Shown piece by piece: positions 48,123-57,884 of a stretch of 64,000 nt of DNA (position 1 is its first letter; each line of letters begins with the position of its first letter). The notes beneath the pieces are model-generated. The model ran no database searches. It was not told where the DNA came from and worked only from the letters and a program-made list of their open reading frames with translations. The position numbers and the translations under genes are program-made. This stretch comes from Methylothermaceae bacteria B42. GTDB lineage: Bacteria; Pseudomonadota; Gammaproteobacteria; Methylococcales; Methylothermaceae. The stretch is from NCBI GenBank assembly GCA_001566965.1, contig LSNW01000030.1:124001-188000 (forward strand), given 5' to 3'.

Positions 48123-49646
48123 ATGAACGATACAATCTCATCCCCTCTCGGCGCCGTGATCGACATCGGTTCCAACGCCATCCGCTTGCGCATCGGTGGC
48201 CTGAGTCATGACGGTAAACTCGATATTATTGAAGCCATTCGCGCGCCGGTACGGCTTGGCCAGGATGCTTTCAAGCAAAAGCACCTGGGCAGTGAAATTA
48301 TCGAGCGCGCGGTGAAAGCTTTTACAGATTTCCGCCAGTTAATCGACCGCAAAGGCATTCCCGTCAAGCAGGTGCGGGCGGTGGCCACCAGCGCGGTACG
48401 CTCGGTGGATAACCGGCAGGAACTGATTGATCGGGTACACGAGGCCACCGAGATTGAAATTGACGTGATTTCCGGGGCGGAAGAGGCAAGGCTGGTTTAT
48501 CTGGCCATCCGCCACGCATTGCCCGAGCTGTCGGAAAAAAATGCCCTGCTCATCGATATTGGCGGCGGCAGCGTGGAAATCATCGTCTCCCAGCAGGGCC
48601 AAATCACGGCGCTGGAAAGTTTTAAAATGGGCACGGTTCGCTTGCTGACGCGCTTTGGCGAACAGAAAAACAGCCGTAAATTCCTCCGTTTTCTGGATGA
48701 ATTCTTCAGCGCCAACGCGGGCAAAATCCAGGAGCTGATTGACGGGGTCAAGATCGAGATCTGTGTCGGCACCGGCGGCAATATCGAGACTTTGGGAGAG
48801 TTGGGGCAGCGGCTTTTAGGCAATAATTCGGCCCGCTGCTTGAGTTTTGGGGATTTGAAACAAATCTGCCAGCAACTGGATGATTTGGATTACCAGCAGC
48901 GTGTGGAAAAATTAAAACTACGCCCGGACCGGGCTGATGTCATCATCCCCGCCAGCCATACCCTGAGGGAAATTATGAAGCTGGTGGGTAAGCCTGACCT
49001 TCTCATCCCCGGCGTGGGCCTGGCGGAAGGGGTATTGCTGGATCTGCTGCAACAACGGCGCAGTAGCGCCACCCAAGACGCCCTGGATTGGGCCAGGGCC
49101 ATCGCGCGCAAGTTCCACACCGACATGCGCTATGCCGAGCACGTTCGCCAGCTGGCCTTGCAGCTCTTCGATCAATTGGCGGCGATTCACGAATTGCCCG
49201 CCCGGGACCGGTTGTTGCTGGAAATGGCGGCGCTGGTACACGAAATCGGCGTTTTCATCCGTCCCGACGGCCATCATCGTCACGCCTACTATTTACTCAA
49301 CGCCATGCCCATGATTGGCATTTCCGAACAGGAGCAAAAACTGCTGGCAACCATTGTCCGCTGCCAACGCAAACGGCTGCCGGACGGTGAGCATGAATTA
49401 CTCAAACCTTTCAACAAAAGCGAACAGCAACGCTGGCTCAAATTGACAGCCTTGTTAAGGCTCGCCATCGCCCTCAACAAGGAAAGGCAAAACGTGATTG
49501 AGCACATTCATTGCCGCGCCGATAAGAACACCATCGAAATCCTTTGTACCGGCAAGGGGGATATGCTTCTGGAACAGTGGGCAGTATTGCGCCAGCAACC
49601 GGTGGTCAAACAGGCATTCGACAGGCAGGTCAGGGTGGTTCATTGA
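48123..49646 (+). CDS. ppx: Ppx/GppA exopolyphosphatase / guanosine pentaphosphatase
   Basis: A 507-residue ASKHA-fold phosphatase. Phosphate 1 loop is [17 protein letters not shown], phosphate 2 loop is [14 protein letters not shown], with the catalytic Glu region [13 protein letters not shown] near 122. The C-terminal HD-like domain carries [23 protein letters not shown]. It degrades polyphosphate or pppGpp. bioA starts within its stop codon region, so the two are co-transcribed. Confidence 0.93.
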   Translation: MNDTISSPLGAVIDIGSNAIRLRIGGLSHDGKLDIIEAIRAPVRLGQDAFKQKHLGSEIIERAVKAFTDFRQLIDRKGIPVKQVRAVATSAVRSVDNRQELIDRVHEATEIEIDVISGAEEARLVYLAIRHALPELSEKNALLIDIGGGSVEIIVSQQGQITALESFKMGTVRLLTRFGEQKNSRKFLRFLDEFFSANAGKIQELIDGVKIEICVGTGGNIETLGELGQRLLGNNSARCLSFGDLKQICQQLDDLDYQQRVEKLKLRPDRADVIIPASHTLREIMKLVGKPDLLIPGVGLAEGVLLDLLQQRRSSATQDALDWARAIARKFHTDMRYAEHVRQLALQLFDQLAAIHELPARDRLLLEMAALVHEIGVFIRPDGHHRHAYYLLNAMPMIGISEQEQKLLATIVRCQRKRLPDGEHELLKPFNKSEQQRWLKLTALLRLAIALNKERQNVIEHIHCRADKNTIEILCTGKGDMLLEQWAVLRQQPVVKQAFDRQVRVVH

Positions 49647-50926
49647 CGGATTGGCGTGAAGCCCTCATCTTTGATTGTCTTCACATCTGGCATCCCTATA
49701 CGGCCATACCACCCCACCACCCGGTCTATCCCATCACTTCCGCCTCTGGGGTTCGCCTGAAATTGGCCGATGGCGGGGAATTGATCGACGGCATGGCCTC
49801 CTGGTGGTGCGCCATTCACGGCTATAATCATCCCCGATTAAATGCCGCCATCGAAAATCAGCTTGGCAAAATGGCACACGTCATGTTCGGCGGACTGACC
49901 CACGAGCCAGCCATTGAACTGTGCCGGCGCTTGGTGGCGCTGACCCCGGGGCCATTGACCAAAGTGTTTTTGAGCGATTCCGGCTCGGTGGCGGTGGAAG
50001 TGGCCATCAAAATGGCAATGCAATACTGGCAGGCCCGTGGCCATCCTCAAAAAAACAGGCTGTTGGCCCTGTGCCACAGCTATCATGGCGACACCCTGGG
50101 CGCCATGTCGGTTTGCGACCCGGAAACCGGCATGCACCATTTGTTTTCCGGCCTGCTGCCCCGGCAACTTTTTGCCCCCGCCCCCGATTGCCGCTTTGGG
50201 GATGAATGGAACCCGGAGGAGATTGTCCCGTTGGCGGAATTGATTGCGCGCCATCACCAGGAATTGGCCGCCTTGATTCTGGAACCCATTGTCCAGGGCG
50301 CGGGCGGCATGCGTTTTTATCACCCGGATTATTTGCGCGCTGCGCGGCAGTTGTGTGATGAATATCATATCCTGCTGATTGCTGATGAAATCGCTACCGG
50401 TTTCGGCCGCACTGGCAAGCTTTTCGCCTGCGAACACGCTGGCATCAGCCCCGATATTTTATGCGCCGGCAAAGCTTTGACTGGCGGTTATTTGACCCTT
50501 GCCGCCACTTTGACCACCGAGGAAATTGCAGGCACCATTAGCCATACGGAACCTGGGTGTTTCATGCACGGCCCGACTTTCATGGCCAATCCACTGGCCT
50601 GCTCAGTGGCCGTGGCCAGTATTGATCTATTGTTGGAATCGGACTGGCAAAATCAGATAAGGCGCATCGAGGCAGGATTAAAAGAAGGACTGGCGCCTTG
50701 CAAGCAACTGGGTTCGGTAGCGGAGGTTCGGGTTCTTGGCGCAATAGGCGTCTTGGAAATGAAACAGCCCGTGGAATTGGCCACCCTCACTCCCAAATTT
50801 GTAGAAGCGGGAATCTGGCTGCGGCCCTTTGGCAAACTGGTTTACACCATGCCAGCCTATGTGATGGAAAACGATGATTTAGACCAGCTGACTTCGGCGA
50901 TTTATCCTGTGCTGGCCGATGTATAA
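49643..50926 (+). CDS. bioA: Adenosylmethionine-8-amino-7-oxononanoate aminotransferase
   Basis: A 427-residue PLP enzyme of biotin synthesis, converting KAPA to DAPA with SAM as donor. Motifs: [13 protein letters not shown] at the N-terminus, [48 protein letters not shown], and the PLP lysine in [18 protein letters not shown] 49643 is the likely start (AGGG upstream, family-like opening); it overlaps the ppx TGA. Longer frames into ppx are not credible. Other bio genes are not in the window. Confidence 0.93.
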   Translation: MTDWREALIFDCLHIWHPYTAIPPHHPVYPITSASGVRLKLADGGELIDGMASWWCAIHGYNHPRLNAAIENQLGKMAHVMFGGLTHEPAIELCRRLVALTPGPLTKVFLSDSGSVAVEVAIKMAMQYWQARGHPQKNRLLALCHSYHGDTLGAMSVCDPETGMHHLFSGLLPRQLFAPAPDCRFGDEWNPEEIVPLAELIARHHQELAALILEPIVQGAGGMRFYHPDYLRAARQLCDEYHILLIADEIATGFGRTGKLFACEHAGISPDILCAGKALTGGYLTLAATLTTEEIAGTISHTEPGCFMHGPTFMANPLACSVAVASIDLLLESDWQNQIRRIEAGLKEGLAPCKQLGSVAEVRVLGAIGVLEMKQPVELATLTPKFVEAGIWLRPFGKLVYTMPAYVMENDDLDQLTSAIYPVLADV

Positions 50927-50960
50927 CTTAACGTCTATGATGTCTGTCAGGGTAGACACA

Positions 50961-51208
50961 TTAATTACTAATGTTACGCACTTGCCCGGAATGCCCTCTC
51001 CCCCGGCCCCTCTCCCTGTGGGAGAGGGGAGTCAACGCTTGGTTTTCCGCCGCTCCCATCGTTATAAATGGAGGCTAGAAAACAGTCCATATTCCCTTCC
51101 TCGCCGGCACGGCAGGGTCAGGGAATCCACCCTTGACCCCTCCCCCGCTTGCGGGGTCAGGGAGGGGGAGGATAATACGGAATGAACGTGCGTAACATCA
51201 GTTAATTA
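50961..51208. mobile_element. TIR-bearing non-coding element, about 248 bp, with internal palindromes
   Basis: Ends TTAATTACTAATGTTACGCAC and, inverted, GTGCGTAACATCAGTTAATTA share an exact 11-bp core (ATGTTACGCAC). Inside are two long GC palindromes: CCCTCTCC/GGGAGAGGG near 51013-51036 and CCCTCCCCCGC/GCGGGG...AGGGAGGGGG near 51137-51171. It has no coding potential. It fills most of the 400-base gap between bioA and ubiX; the remainder (51209-51325) shows nothing recognisable. Confidence 0.7.
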
Positions 51209-51325
51209 CATACACCATAGACCACGAAAACACATCAATTGGACGGTCACACTACACAGAAGTATGCACTGTGCCCCGAGAGCCATCCCCTTTTTGCTCT
51301 CGCCCGGATATTTCACCGTAAGGCT

Positions 51326-51904
51326 TTAAAGCCCGTCCCAGCTCTCCACTAAACCTTCAATCTCTATCCCGAAAAACCCCAAAATCCTGCCGACGCTTTC
51401 ATCAATCATTTCCGCCAGGGTTTTCTCACGTCCGTAAAACGCCGGCAACGGCGGAAAAATAATGCCGCCCATCTCGGTCACGCTCACCATATTGCGCAAA
51501 TGGGCCAAATTGAGGGGGGTTTCCCTGGGTACTAACAGCAAGGGCCGGCGTTCTTTCAATGTCACATCGGCGGCGCGGGTGATGAGGTTGTCACCAAACC
51601 CCATAGCCACCGCGGCCAACGTCTTCATGGAACAAGGGGCAATCACCATGCCATCGATTTTGTAGGCGCCACTGGCAATGGAGGCGGCGATATCGTTGAC
51701 ATCGTGGTACACATCGGCCAGTGCCTGAAGTTGACGGCGTTTCATCTTCATTTCATGTTGAAGATTGACTACCCCGGCGGTGGAGATAATCAAATGGGTC
51801 TCCCAGGATTCAACAGGCTTTAACAGCTCTAGAATTCTTACGCCATAGACCGCGCCAGTCGCGCCAGTGAGGGCGACAATCAGGCGTTTTTTAGAACCTG
51901 TCAT
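51326..51904 (-). CDS. ubiX: Flavin prenyltransferase
   Basis: A 192-residue enzyme that prenylates FMN to make the cofactor of UbiD decarboxylases in ubiquinone synthesis. Motifs: IVALTGATGAVYGVRILELL (FMN and phosphate binding), APCSMKTLAAVAMGFGDNLI, and LVPRETPLNLAHLRNM. ATG 51904 overlaps the pip stop by 4 bases. Its UbiD partner is outside the window. Confidence 0.95.
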   Translation of the reverse strand: MTGSKKRLIVALTGATGAVYGVRILELLKPVESWETHLIISTAGVVNLQHEMKMKRRQLQALADVYHDVNDIAASIASGAYKIDGMVIAPCSMKTLAAVAMGFGDNLITRAADVTLKERRPLLLVPRETPLNLAHLRNMVSVTEMGGIIFPPLPAFYGREKTLAEMIDESVGRILGFFGIEIEGLVESWDGL

Positions 51905-52842
51905 GCCAATCTTTCCGCCATTCGCTCGGTAGCGTCAACCAAAGCGTTGATCATTTCTACGCCGGCGGCAACATGGCCGGAATGCTCCAGAATTTTAAGC
52001 TCCGCGCCCGGCAACCGGCGCTTCAGATTGTAGGCTGACTCCAACGGGCACACCAGATCCTGGCGGCCATGAATGATAATACACGGCAGCGTCCGTATCC
52101 GGTCACAATGACGCAATAGCTGATCTTCTTCCAGAAAATAACGGTTCGCAGCATAATATAGTTCAATTCTGGTTTTTGGCAGCAAAGTGACAGGGTCAAG
52201 CTGAACTTCAGCCGCGGCCTGCGCACCCAAGGTCACTACCGTGCTCCATTCATTCCAGGCCGAAGCAACCCGCATTTGCAGGGCTTCATTGTGGCCGGTC
52301 AAGATTTTGTACATGCTTTGAATCAAGTCATTCCATCCAGTCACTGGCAAACTGTGGATCAAATCGTGCCAGTAATCGGGATAAATGCGCTTGACGCCGT
52401 CGTTCACAAACCAGTCCAAATCCCGCTGCCGTGCCAGAAAAGTTCCCCGCAAAATCATACCCATGACCCGGATGGGATAGGTTTGGGCATAGGCCAACGC
52501 CAACGCCGCCCCCCAAGACCCTCCAAGGATTATCCAGCGGGGAATACTCAAACGCTGGCGGATAACCTCCAGATCATCCACCAGTTTCCAGGTGTTATTC
52601 TCCTTGAGTTCCCCTGCCGGCTGCGAGCGCCCGGCGCCGCGTTGATCCACCAGGATGATCCGGTACATTTCCGGATCAAACAGACGCCGGTGATCCGGCT
52701 GGCATCCCGATCCGGGCCCCCCATGAAGATAGACCACTGGTAATCCTTCAGGATTACCGCACTCCTCGAAATAAATCCGATGACCGTCGGCCTCCAGCCA
52801 ATGGGTGGCATAAGGTTCGATGGCGGGATATAAGGTCTTCAT
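51901..52842 (-). CDS. pip: Proline iminopeptidase
   Basis: A 313-residue alpha/beta-hydrolase that removes N-terminal proline from peptides. HGGPGSGC forms the oxyanion region and DQRGAGRSQP follows. The nucleophile elbow is GGSWGAALAL, the acid Asp lies in HGRQDLVCP and the catalytic His in LEHSGHVA. The length fits S33 peptidases. It is cytoplasmic and translationally coupled to ubiX. Confidence 0.93.
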   Translation of the reverse strand: MKTLYPAIEPYATHWLEADGHRIYFEECGNPEGLPVVYLHGGPGSGCQPDHRRLFDPEMYRIILVDQRGAGRSQPAGELKENNTWKLVDDLEVIRQRLSIPRWIILGGSWGAALALAYAQTYPIRVMGMILRGTFLARQRDLDWFVNDGVKRIYPDYWHDLIHSLPVTGWNDLIQSMYKILTGHNEALQMRVASAWNEWSTVVTLGAQAAAEVQLDPVTLLPKTRIELYYAANRYFLEEDQLLRHCDRIRTLPCIIIHGRQDLVCPLESAYNLKRRLPGAELKILEHSGHVAAGVEMINALVDATERMAERLA

Positions 52843-52879
52843 TGCATAAACCTATCACGGCCAAGAAAATTATCAGGAT

Positions 52880-52905
52880 AAAAAAGAGGGGCCCTGGGGC
52901 CCCTC
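52880..52905 (-). terminator. Intrinsic terminator of the outer-membrane barrel gene
   Basis: Stem GAGGGGCC / GGCCCCTC with a short loop and six T residues on the minus strand, 29 bases after the stop at 52935. Confidence 0.88.
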
Positions 52906-52934
52906 TCACGCATTCAGCACATCATCCGGTTTGC

Positions 52935-53861
52935 TTAGAAGCCAAAACCGATATAACCACCAGCGGTCAGACCATCGGTATCAGTACCGTCAATACCACC
53001 GAGATCGTCTTCGTCAGCTGTCAAGTGATAACGGGCATCGACGCCGACAAATAGGTTCTTCCAAACGTTATAATCGGCACCGGCGCCAAACACCAAGCCG
53101 GGATTCAAAACGGTCACGCCGTCAGATGGCGGGCTGATGACGTGAATCCCTAAGCCCACAGGGATAATCCAAGGCCGAAAAGCATGGCCGCGCAGGAATT
53201 TGATTTTGGGTGAAGCAGAAATAGTAAGATGAGTGATTGAAACGGTAGAATTGCCACTTAGGTTTTGAACTGTTCCAGTTAAAGCCGCAGACTCAACAGC
53301 TTCCAGTGGCGTGATACCACCATTTTTCTTAAGATTACTGTACTTGCGGTATTCGAACAGAACTTCGCCAAGTAAATCCGTACCTTCTAGAATTGTACCT
53401 TCGGTCAGGCCAAACAAATCTTTGCTGAGACCGAAATCAAAACCGGCACCGACATACCATCCATCTTGGTCATTGTTTTGTCCCAACCCAGTTGGCAAAA
53501 CTGCATTTCGTCCACCGGTGGGAAGAATTTCACTATTGCGATCATGATCGTATCGGGTATAGCCGCCGCGGAAGAACACCATATTGTTGCCCATAGCGCC
53601 GCCAAAAGCGCCGGTACCTGCTTGTTCCTTCCATTCTTCCAGTTCCATCATTTGCTGATGATGGGCTTCGCTGTGCGCCTTCAGTTCTTGTAATTCCTGA
53701 CGCAGCATCTGCAGTTCGCGTTCTAATTGTTCAATTCTGGAACCGCCTGCCGATGCTCCGCCTGCACCCACTTCATGCGCAACCGCTTGAGATGCCATCG
53801 TAGCGGACAGGACCAAAGAACTACCAGCCAAAGCCACTAAAGTCTTTTTGAGTGTTTTCAT
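52935..53861 (-). CDS. Outer-membrane beta-barrel protein with N-terminal coiled coil
   Basis: A 308-residue exported protein. Signal peptide ends MASQAVA, then a short Gly-rich stretch, a coiled coil (RIEQLERELQMLRQELQELK, about 45-80) and a barrel with alternating strands ending GGYIGFGF, a typical BAM-recognised C-terminal Phe. The coiled coil may trimerise or bind peptidoglycan. ATG 53861 has a GGAAGG site; ATG 53897 and an even longer frame add a non-signal extension. Probable porin-like protein, exact role unknown. Confidence 0.82.
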   Translation of the reverse strand: MKTLKKTLVALAGSSLVLSATMASQAVAHEVGAGGASAGGSRIEQLERELQMLRQELQELKAHSEAHHQQMMELEEWKEQAGTGAFGGAMGNNMVFFRGGYTRYDHDRNSEILPTGGRNAVLPTGLGQNNDQDGWYVGAGFDFGLSKDLFGLTEGTILEGTDLLGEVLFEYRKYSNLKKNGGITPLEAVESAALTGTVQNLSGNSTVSITHLTISASPKIKFLRGHAFRPWIIPVGLGIHVISPPSDGVTVLNPGLVFGAGADYNVWKNLFVGVDARYHLTADEDDLGGIDGTDTDGLTAGGYIGFGF

Positions 53862-54165
53862 AGTCACCTTCCCCCCCTGTATGGAGTTGTTAATCATAAT
53901 TTCCCTCCTTTCCTTAGAATTCCTCTTCAACGAATCCCTCCGTCGAATGTTGCTTTTACGCCAATTTTGCAAAAAAACAACAGAAAGACAGCATTAATGC
54001 TAGCAAACAACTTTCCTTGCGACAAATATTTTGCAATAATCTTCTTAAAAAGCGAGTAAGTTACACTAGTCTTAAGGATGGATTCTGAATATCAGGCTAG
54101 GGGTATCAGGCTGTCGCTAGCAAACAACGAAAGTCAAAAAAAAGGAAGTGCAACCGGTTTCAACT
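53862..54165. other. Divergent intergenic region, barrel protein / GT4 gene
   Basis: About 300 bases, AT-rich toward the GT4 side, expected to hold both promoters. A short plus-strand frame at 54078-54389 overlaps the GT4 gene out of frame and is not credible. No repeat or RNA recognised. Confidence 0.55.
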
Positions 54166-55212
54166 ATGACTTATTTAGCAACAATTTTTCTGCTGTTGAT
54201 AGGCAGTTGCACCTATTATCTGACTTATACTCTATATCGTTACGCACTCACTTCCCGCAAACTCTTAGATATTCCGAACCATCGCAGCTCTCACGCCCAC
54301 CCCACTCCCAGCGGCGGTGGCTTGACCATTGTAACCGCCTTTTTTGTCACAACAATCATTCTTTATGCCAGCGGCCAGATCCCTTTTAATCTTTGGATGG
54401 CAGTGGGCGGTGGCATCTTGGTTGCCTTCATTAGCGGTTGGGACGATATCAAACCACTTCCCATTCGCCTGCGATTGTCCATTCATTTCCTGGCCGCCAT
54501 TTGGTCGTTAATTTGGATAAACACATCGCCTGAAACCCTGCCTTTTGTTCATCCATCGGAAATACCCGACAGAATCGGGATTTTTCTCCTCTCGGTTCTC
54601 TGGATAACATGGATGACCAATCTTTATAATTTCATGGACGGCATCGACGGGCTGGCTGCAAGTCAAGCCGTAACAACCGCTTTGAGCGCTGGTTTTTTTA
54701 TCTGGTTAGGTGTAGGGCAGCCGGGAACTGCCTTGCTAATGTTTACTCTGGCAGCGGCTTGCCTGGGTTTTCTTCCTTGGAACTGGCCGCCAGCAAGGAT
54801 TTTTATGGGGGATATTGGCAGCTGTTTCCTGGGATTTGGCTTTGGTTTATTTTCTCTCATTCCCGTAGATCAAGGGGGACTTCCATTTTGGTGCTGGCCC
54901 ATTCTTTTAGCGGTATTTATCTGTGACGCCTCTATGACCTTATTTCAACGCTACTTCAGCGGCCAGGATTGGCATCTCCCCCATCGCAGTCACGCTTATC
55001 AACACGCGGCGCAAATTATAGGCCACCGAACAACAACGCTTGCAATCATCGCTGTTAACGTTTTTTGGTTATGGCCGTGGGCGGCATATGTCTTACGCCA
55101 TCCTGAATACGGCATGATCATTGCTGCCATTGTGTATTTGCCACTTATATTGCTTGCCCGCTTTTTCGGCGCGGGCCAAGTCAACGGAATCAGAACAATA
55201 AACCCAACATGA
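54166..55212 (+). CDS. WecA/MraY-like glycosyl-phosphate transferase (GT4 family)
   Basis: A 348-residue inner-membrane protein with about ten helices that transfers a sugar-1-phosphate to undecaprenyl phosphate. Family motifs: HPTPSGGGLTIV, WDDIKPLPIRLRL, the catalytic NFMDGIDGLAA and RIFMGDIGSCFLGF. It is the initiating enzyme for O-antigen or capsule-like glycan. GTG 54148 is an alternative start. It overlaps the CapD-like gene by ATGA. Confidence 0.88.
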   Translation: MTYLATIFLLLIGSCTYYLTYTLYRYALTSRKLLDIPNHRSSHAHPTPSGGGLTIVTAFFVTTIILYASGQIPFNLWMAVGGGILVAFISGWDDIKPLPIRLRLSIHFLAAIWSLIWINTSPETLPFVHPSEIPDRIGIFLLSVLWITWMTNLYNFMDGIDGLAASQAVTTALSAGFFIWLGVGQPGTALLMFTLAAACLGFLPWNWPPARIFMGDIGSCFLGFGFGLFSLIPVDQGGLPFWCWPILLAVFICDASMTLFQRYFSGQDWHLPHRSHAYQHAAQIIGHRTTTLAIIAVNVFWLWPWAAYVLRHPEYGMIIAAIVYLPLILLARFFGAGQVNGIRTINPT

Positions 55213-57122
55213 AAATCCTGAATATACTTCGTTCGCCTGCCTTTATTTTCTTGCACGACCTTGCCATGATCCCAACCGCGTGGCTGGGCGCCTATTGGAT
55301 ACACGCAAATCTGGATCGTATCCCCATCGATCAATTGTCAACCGCGTTATTGACGCTACCTTGGGTTATTGCGGCGCAAGGCTTGGCCTTTAGGTATTTT
55401 CGGTTGTATCTGAGCGTGTGGCGTTTTGTCTCGCTTCCGGATTTGATTCAGATAGGCAAAGCTATCCTGACTGGCACACTGGCAATTTCTCTGGGTTTGT
55501 ATTTTTACGATCACTACACCCAGATTCCAAAATCAATACCACTGACATACAGTATGTTACTTTTGATCTTGATTGGCGGCCCAAGGTTCTTTTTCCGCGC
55601 TTGGAAAGACAGAACGCCAACCTCCCAAGGACAAAGAGCATTGGTAGTGGGCGCCGGCAAAGCCGCGGAAATGCTGATTCGCGATTTGCTTCAGGAAAAG
55701 CACCCTGAATATCGCCCTGTGGTATTGGTAGATGACGATAGACGGAAGAAAGGGCGTGAAATCCACGGTATTCGCATCGCCGGGAATTGCGGAAAAATTC
55801 CCCATCTAGTAAAAAAACATCATATTGACTCAGTCTTGATCGCCATTCCCTCAGCGGATGAGAAACAAATGCGCCGGATTGTTGAATTATGCGAACAAAG
55901 CAACGTCCCCTTTTTAACATTGCCCTCCCTCAAAGAACTGCTCCACGACCGGGTTTCTACCCACGAGCTGCGGGATGTGTATATTGAAGATCTTCTAGAG
56001 AGGGAAGCTGCCTCACTGGATTGGGGATCGATTCGCAAACGCCTGCAAAATAAAGTTGTCATGGTAACCGGCGGCGGCGGCTCCATTGGCTCTGAATTGT
56101 GTCAACAGTTGGCCCGACTTCCCATTAAAAAATTAGTGGTCTTTGAATGCTGTGAATACAATCTTTACAAGATCGACCGGGTACTCAAACAGAAATTTCC
56201 CGATCTTGAGCTCGTTCCATTTTTGGGCAATACGACAGATTCGGCGGCCGTGCAACACGCTGTCAATCTGGCCAAGCCCCAGATCATTTTCCACGCGGCG
56301 GCATACAAACATGTTCCCATGCTGGAAAGACAGTCCCGGGAAGCCATTCACAACAATATTATCGGCACCCATACCGTTGCCAAGGCGGCGCTGGCATTTC
56401 AGGTGGAAGAATTTGTTCTGATTTCCACTGATAAAGCGGTCAATCCCTGCAATGTCATGGGCGCCAGCAAGCGGGCGGCGGAAATGATCTGCCAAAGCCT
56501 GAATGGCGTGGGAAGAACCCGCTTCATTACTGTCCGTTTTGGTAATGTACTGGATTCAGCGGGCAGCGTCGTTCCCTTGTTCAGAGAACAAATCCAGGCG
56601 GGGGGGCCAGTGACCGTCACTGACCCTGAAGTCAGCCGTTACTTCATGACCATTCCTGAAGCTTGCCTGTTGATTCTCCAGGCAGCCGCCGTGGGACGGG
56701 GGGGCGAGATTTTCATGCTGGATATGGGAGAGCCGGTCAAAATCCGTTATCTTGCTGAACAGATGATTCGTTTGAGCGGCAAACGCCCCAATGTTGACAT
56801 TAAGATTGACTATATCGGCCTACGCCCGGGCGAAAAGATTACCGAAGAGCTTTTCCACGAGCAAGAAAACCTGACATCAACGCCCCACAATAAACTATTG
56901 CTGGCCCATTCTCGGACTTGCGACCGCAAGATCATCGAAAAATTGGTGCAGAAAATTCAAGAGGCCTGCCAGCAATATAATGAAACTCAGGCGCTTTCCT
57001 TACTGCAAACCTTGGTCCCCGAGTATCACCAAGACACCGATGCTGTTGCCAGACAGCGACAATCGTCCATCAACCCTCAGTCCGATTCCAAAGTGCATCA
57101 ACTCCACCTTGGCCTGAAATAA
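55209..57122 (+). CDS. CapD/WbpM-like nucleotide-sugar 4,6-dehydratase/epimerase
   Basis: A 637-residue inner-membrane protein. Four N-terminal helices (about 10-120) are followed by a CoA-binding-like Rossmann domain (ALVVGAGKAAEMLI, about 145-260) and a C-terminal SDR domain (VTGGGGSIGSELC near 285; active site STDKAVNP and NVMGASKRAAEM). Relatives make 4-keto-6-deoxy UDP-HexNAc for surface glycans. It is translationally coupled to the GT4 gene, so the two probably begin one polysaccharide. Confidence 0.9.
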   Translation: MKILNILRSPAFIFLHDLAMIPTAWLGAYWIHANLDRIPIDQLSTALLTLPWVIAAQGLAFRYFRLYLSVWRFVSLPDLIQIGKAILTGTLAISLGLYFYDHYTQIPKSIPLTYSMLLLILIGGPRFFFRAWKDRTPTSQGQRALVVGAGKAAEMLIRDLLQEKHPEYRPVVLVDDDRRKKGREIHGIRIAGNCGKIPHLVKKHHIDSVLIAIPSADEKQMRRIVELCEQSNVPFLTLPSLKELLHDRVSTHELRDVYIEDLLEREAASLDWGSIRKRLQNKVVMVTGGGGSIGSELCQQLARLPIKKLVVFECCEYNLYKIDRVLKQKFPDLELVPFLGNTTDSAAVQHAVNLAKPQIIFHAAAYKHVPMLERQSREAIHNNIIGTHTVAKAALAFQVEEFVLISTDKAVNPCNVMGASKRAAEMICQSLNGVGRTRFITVRFGNVLDSAGSVVPLFREQIQAGGPVTVTDPEVSRYFMTIPEACLLILQAAAVGRGGEIFMLDMGEPVKIRYLAEQMIRLSGKRPNVDIKIDYIGLRPGEKITEELFHEQENLTSTPHNKLLLAHSRTCDRKIIEKLVQKIQEACQQYNETQALSLLQTLVPEYHQDTDAVARQRQSSINPQSDSKVHQLHLGLK

Positions 57123-57150
57123 ATTTCTGGGTCGTTGCAGAAGGAATGAC

Positions 57151-57822
57151 TTAAGTTTTACGCGGACCAAACAAGGCAGTGCCGACTCTGACCATGGTCG
57201 CACCTTCCAAGATTGCCGCTTCCAGGTCGGCGGACATTCCCATGGACAGCATATCCCAGTTAAAGTCCAAGGAGGCTTTCAGTTCTCGCAGCTGGGAAAA
57301 ATATTTTCTTTGACTTTCCAGATCAGACGCCGGTGGTGGAATCGTCATCAACCCCCGCAGCCGCAATTTTGGAAAACTCTGAATCGCCTCCGCCAATGCC
57401 GCCACTTGATTCATGGCAACCCCTGATTTACTCGCCTCACCACCCACATTCACCTGAATACACACATTCAAAGTAGGCAGACAGTCGGGCCGGTGTTGAT
57501 TGAGCCGCTCTGCGATTTTGAGCCTGTCCACGCTATGCACCCAATCAAAATGGCTGGCGATGGCGCGAGTTTTGTTGGATTGAATCGGACCGATGAAATG
57601 CCAGATAATCTCACAATGACCTAGAGCGGCTTGTTTGGCCAATGCCTCCTGAAGATAGTTTTCCCCAAAATGGCGTAGCCCTGATTGATAGGCCTTCAGC
57701 AAAGCTTGAGGGGGATGGGATTTCCCAACCGCCAAAAGCCGCGCTCCATCCTTCCTATTGGCTTGTTCCAACGCGGAATTGATACGCTGGTGCAGACTTT
57801 GTAACCGGGTTTGAATATTCAT
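57151..57822 (-). CDS. yggS: PLP homeostasis protein YggS
   Basis: A 223-residue alanine-racemase-fold protein that binds PLP through a lysine (LLAVGKSHPP) with GENYLQEALAK and WHFIGPIQSNKTR as family motifs. The C-terminal phosphate-binding SMGMSADLEAAI and GTALFG are intact. It regulates PLP pools rather than racemising. Position next to pilT is typical of gammaproteobacteria. Confidence 0.94.
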   Translation of the reverse strand: MNIQTRLQSLHQRINSALEQANRKDGARLLAVGKSHPPQALLKAYQSGLRHFGENYLQEALAKQAALGHCEIIWHFIGPIQSNKTRAIASHFDWVHSVDRLKIAERLNQHRPDCLPTLNVCIQVNVGGEASKSGVAMNQVAALAEAIQSFPKLRLRGLMTIPPPASDLESQRKYFSQLRELKASLDFNWDMLSMGMSADLEAAILEGATMVRVGTALFGPRKT

Positions 57823-57884
57823 TGAATCGCTTGAACTATACTTTATTAAATCTATCCTTTACGTGACAACGCTAGGAGCTTTCC

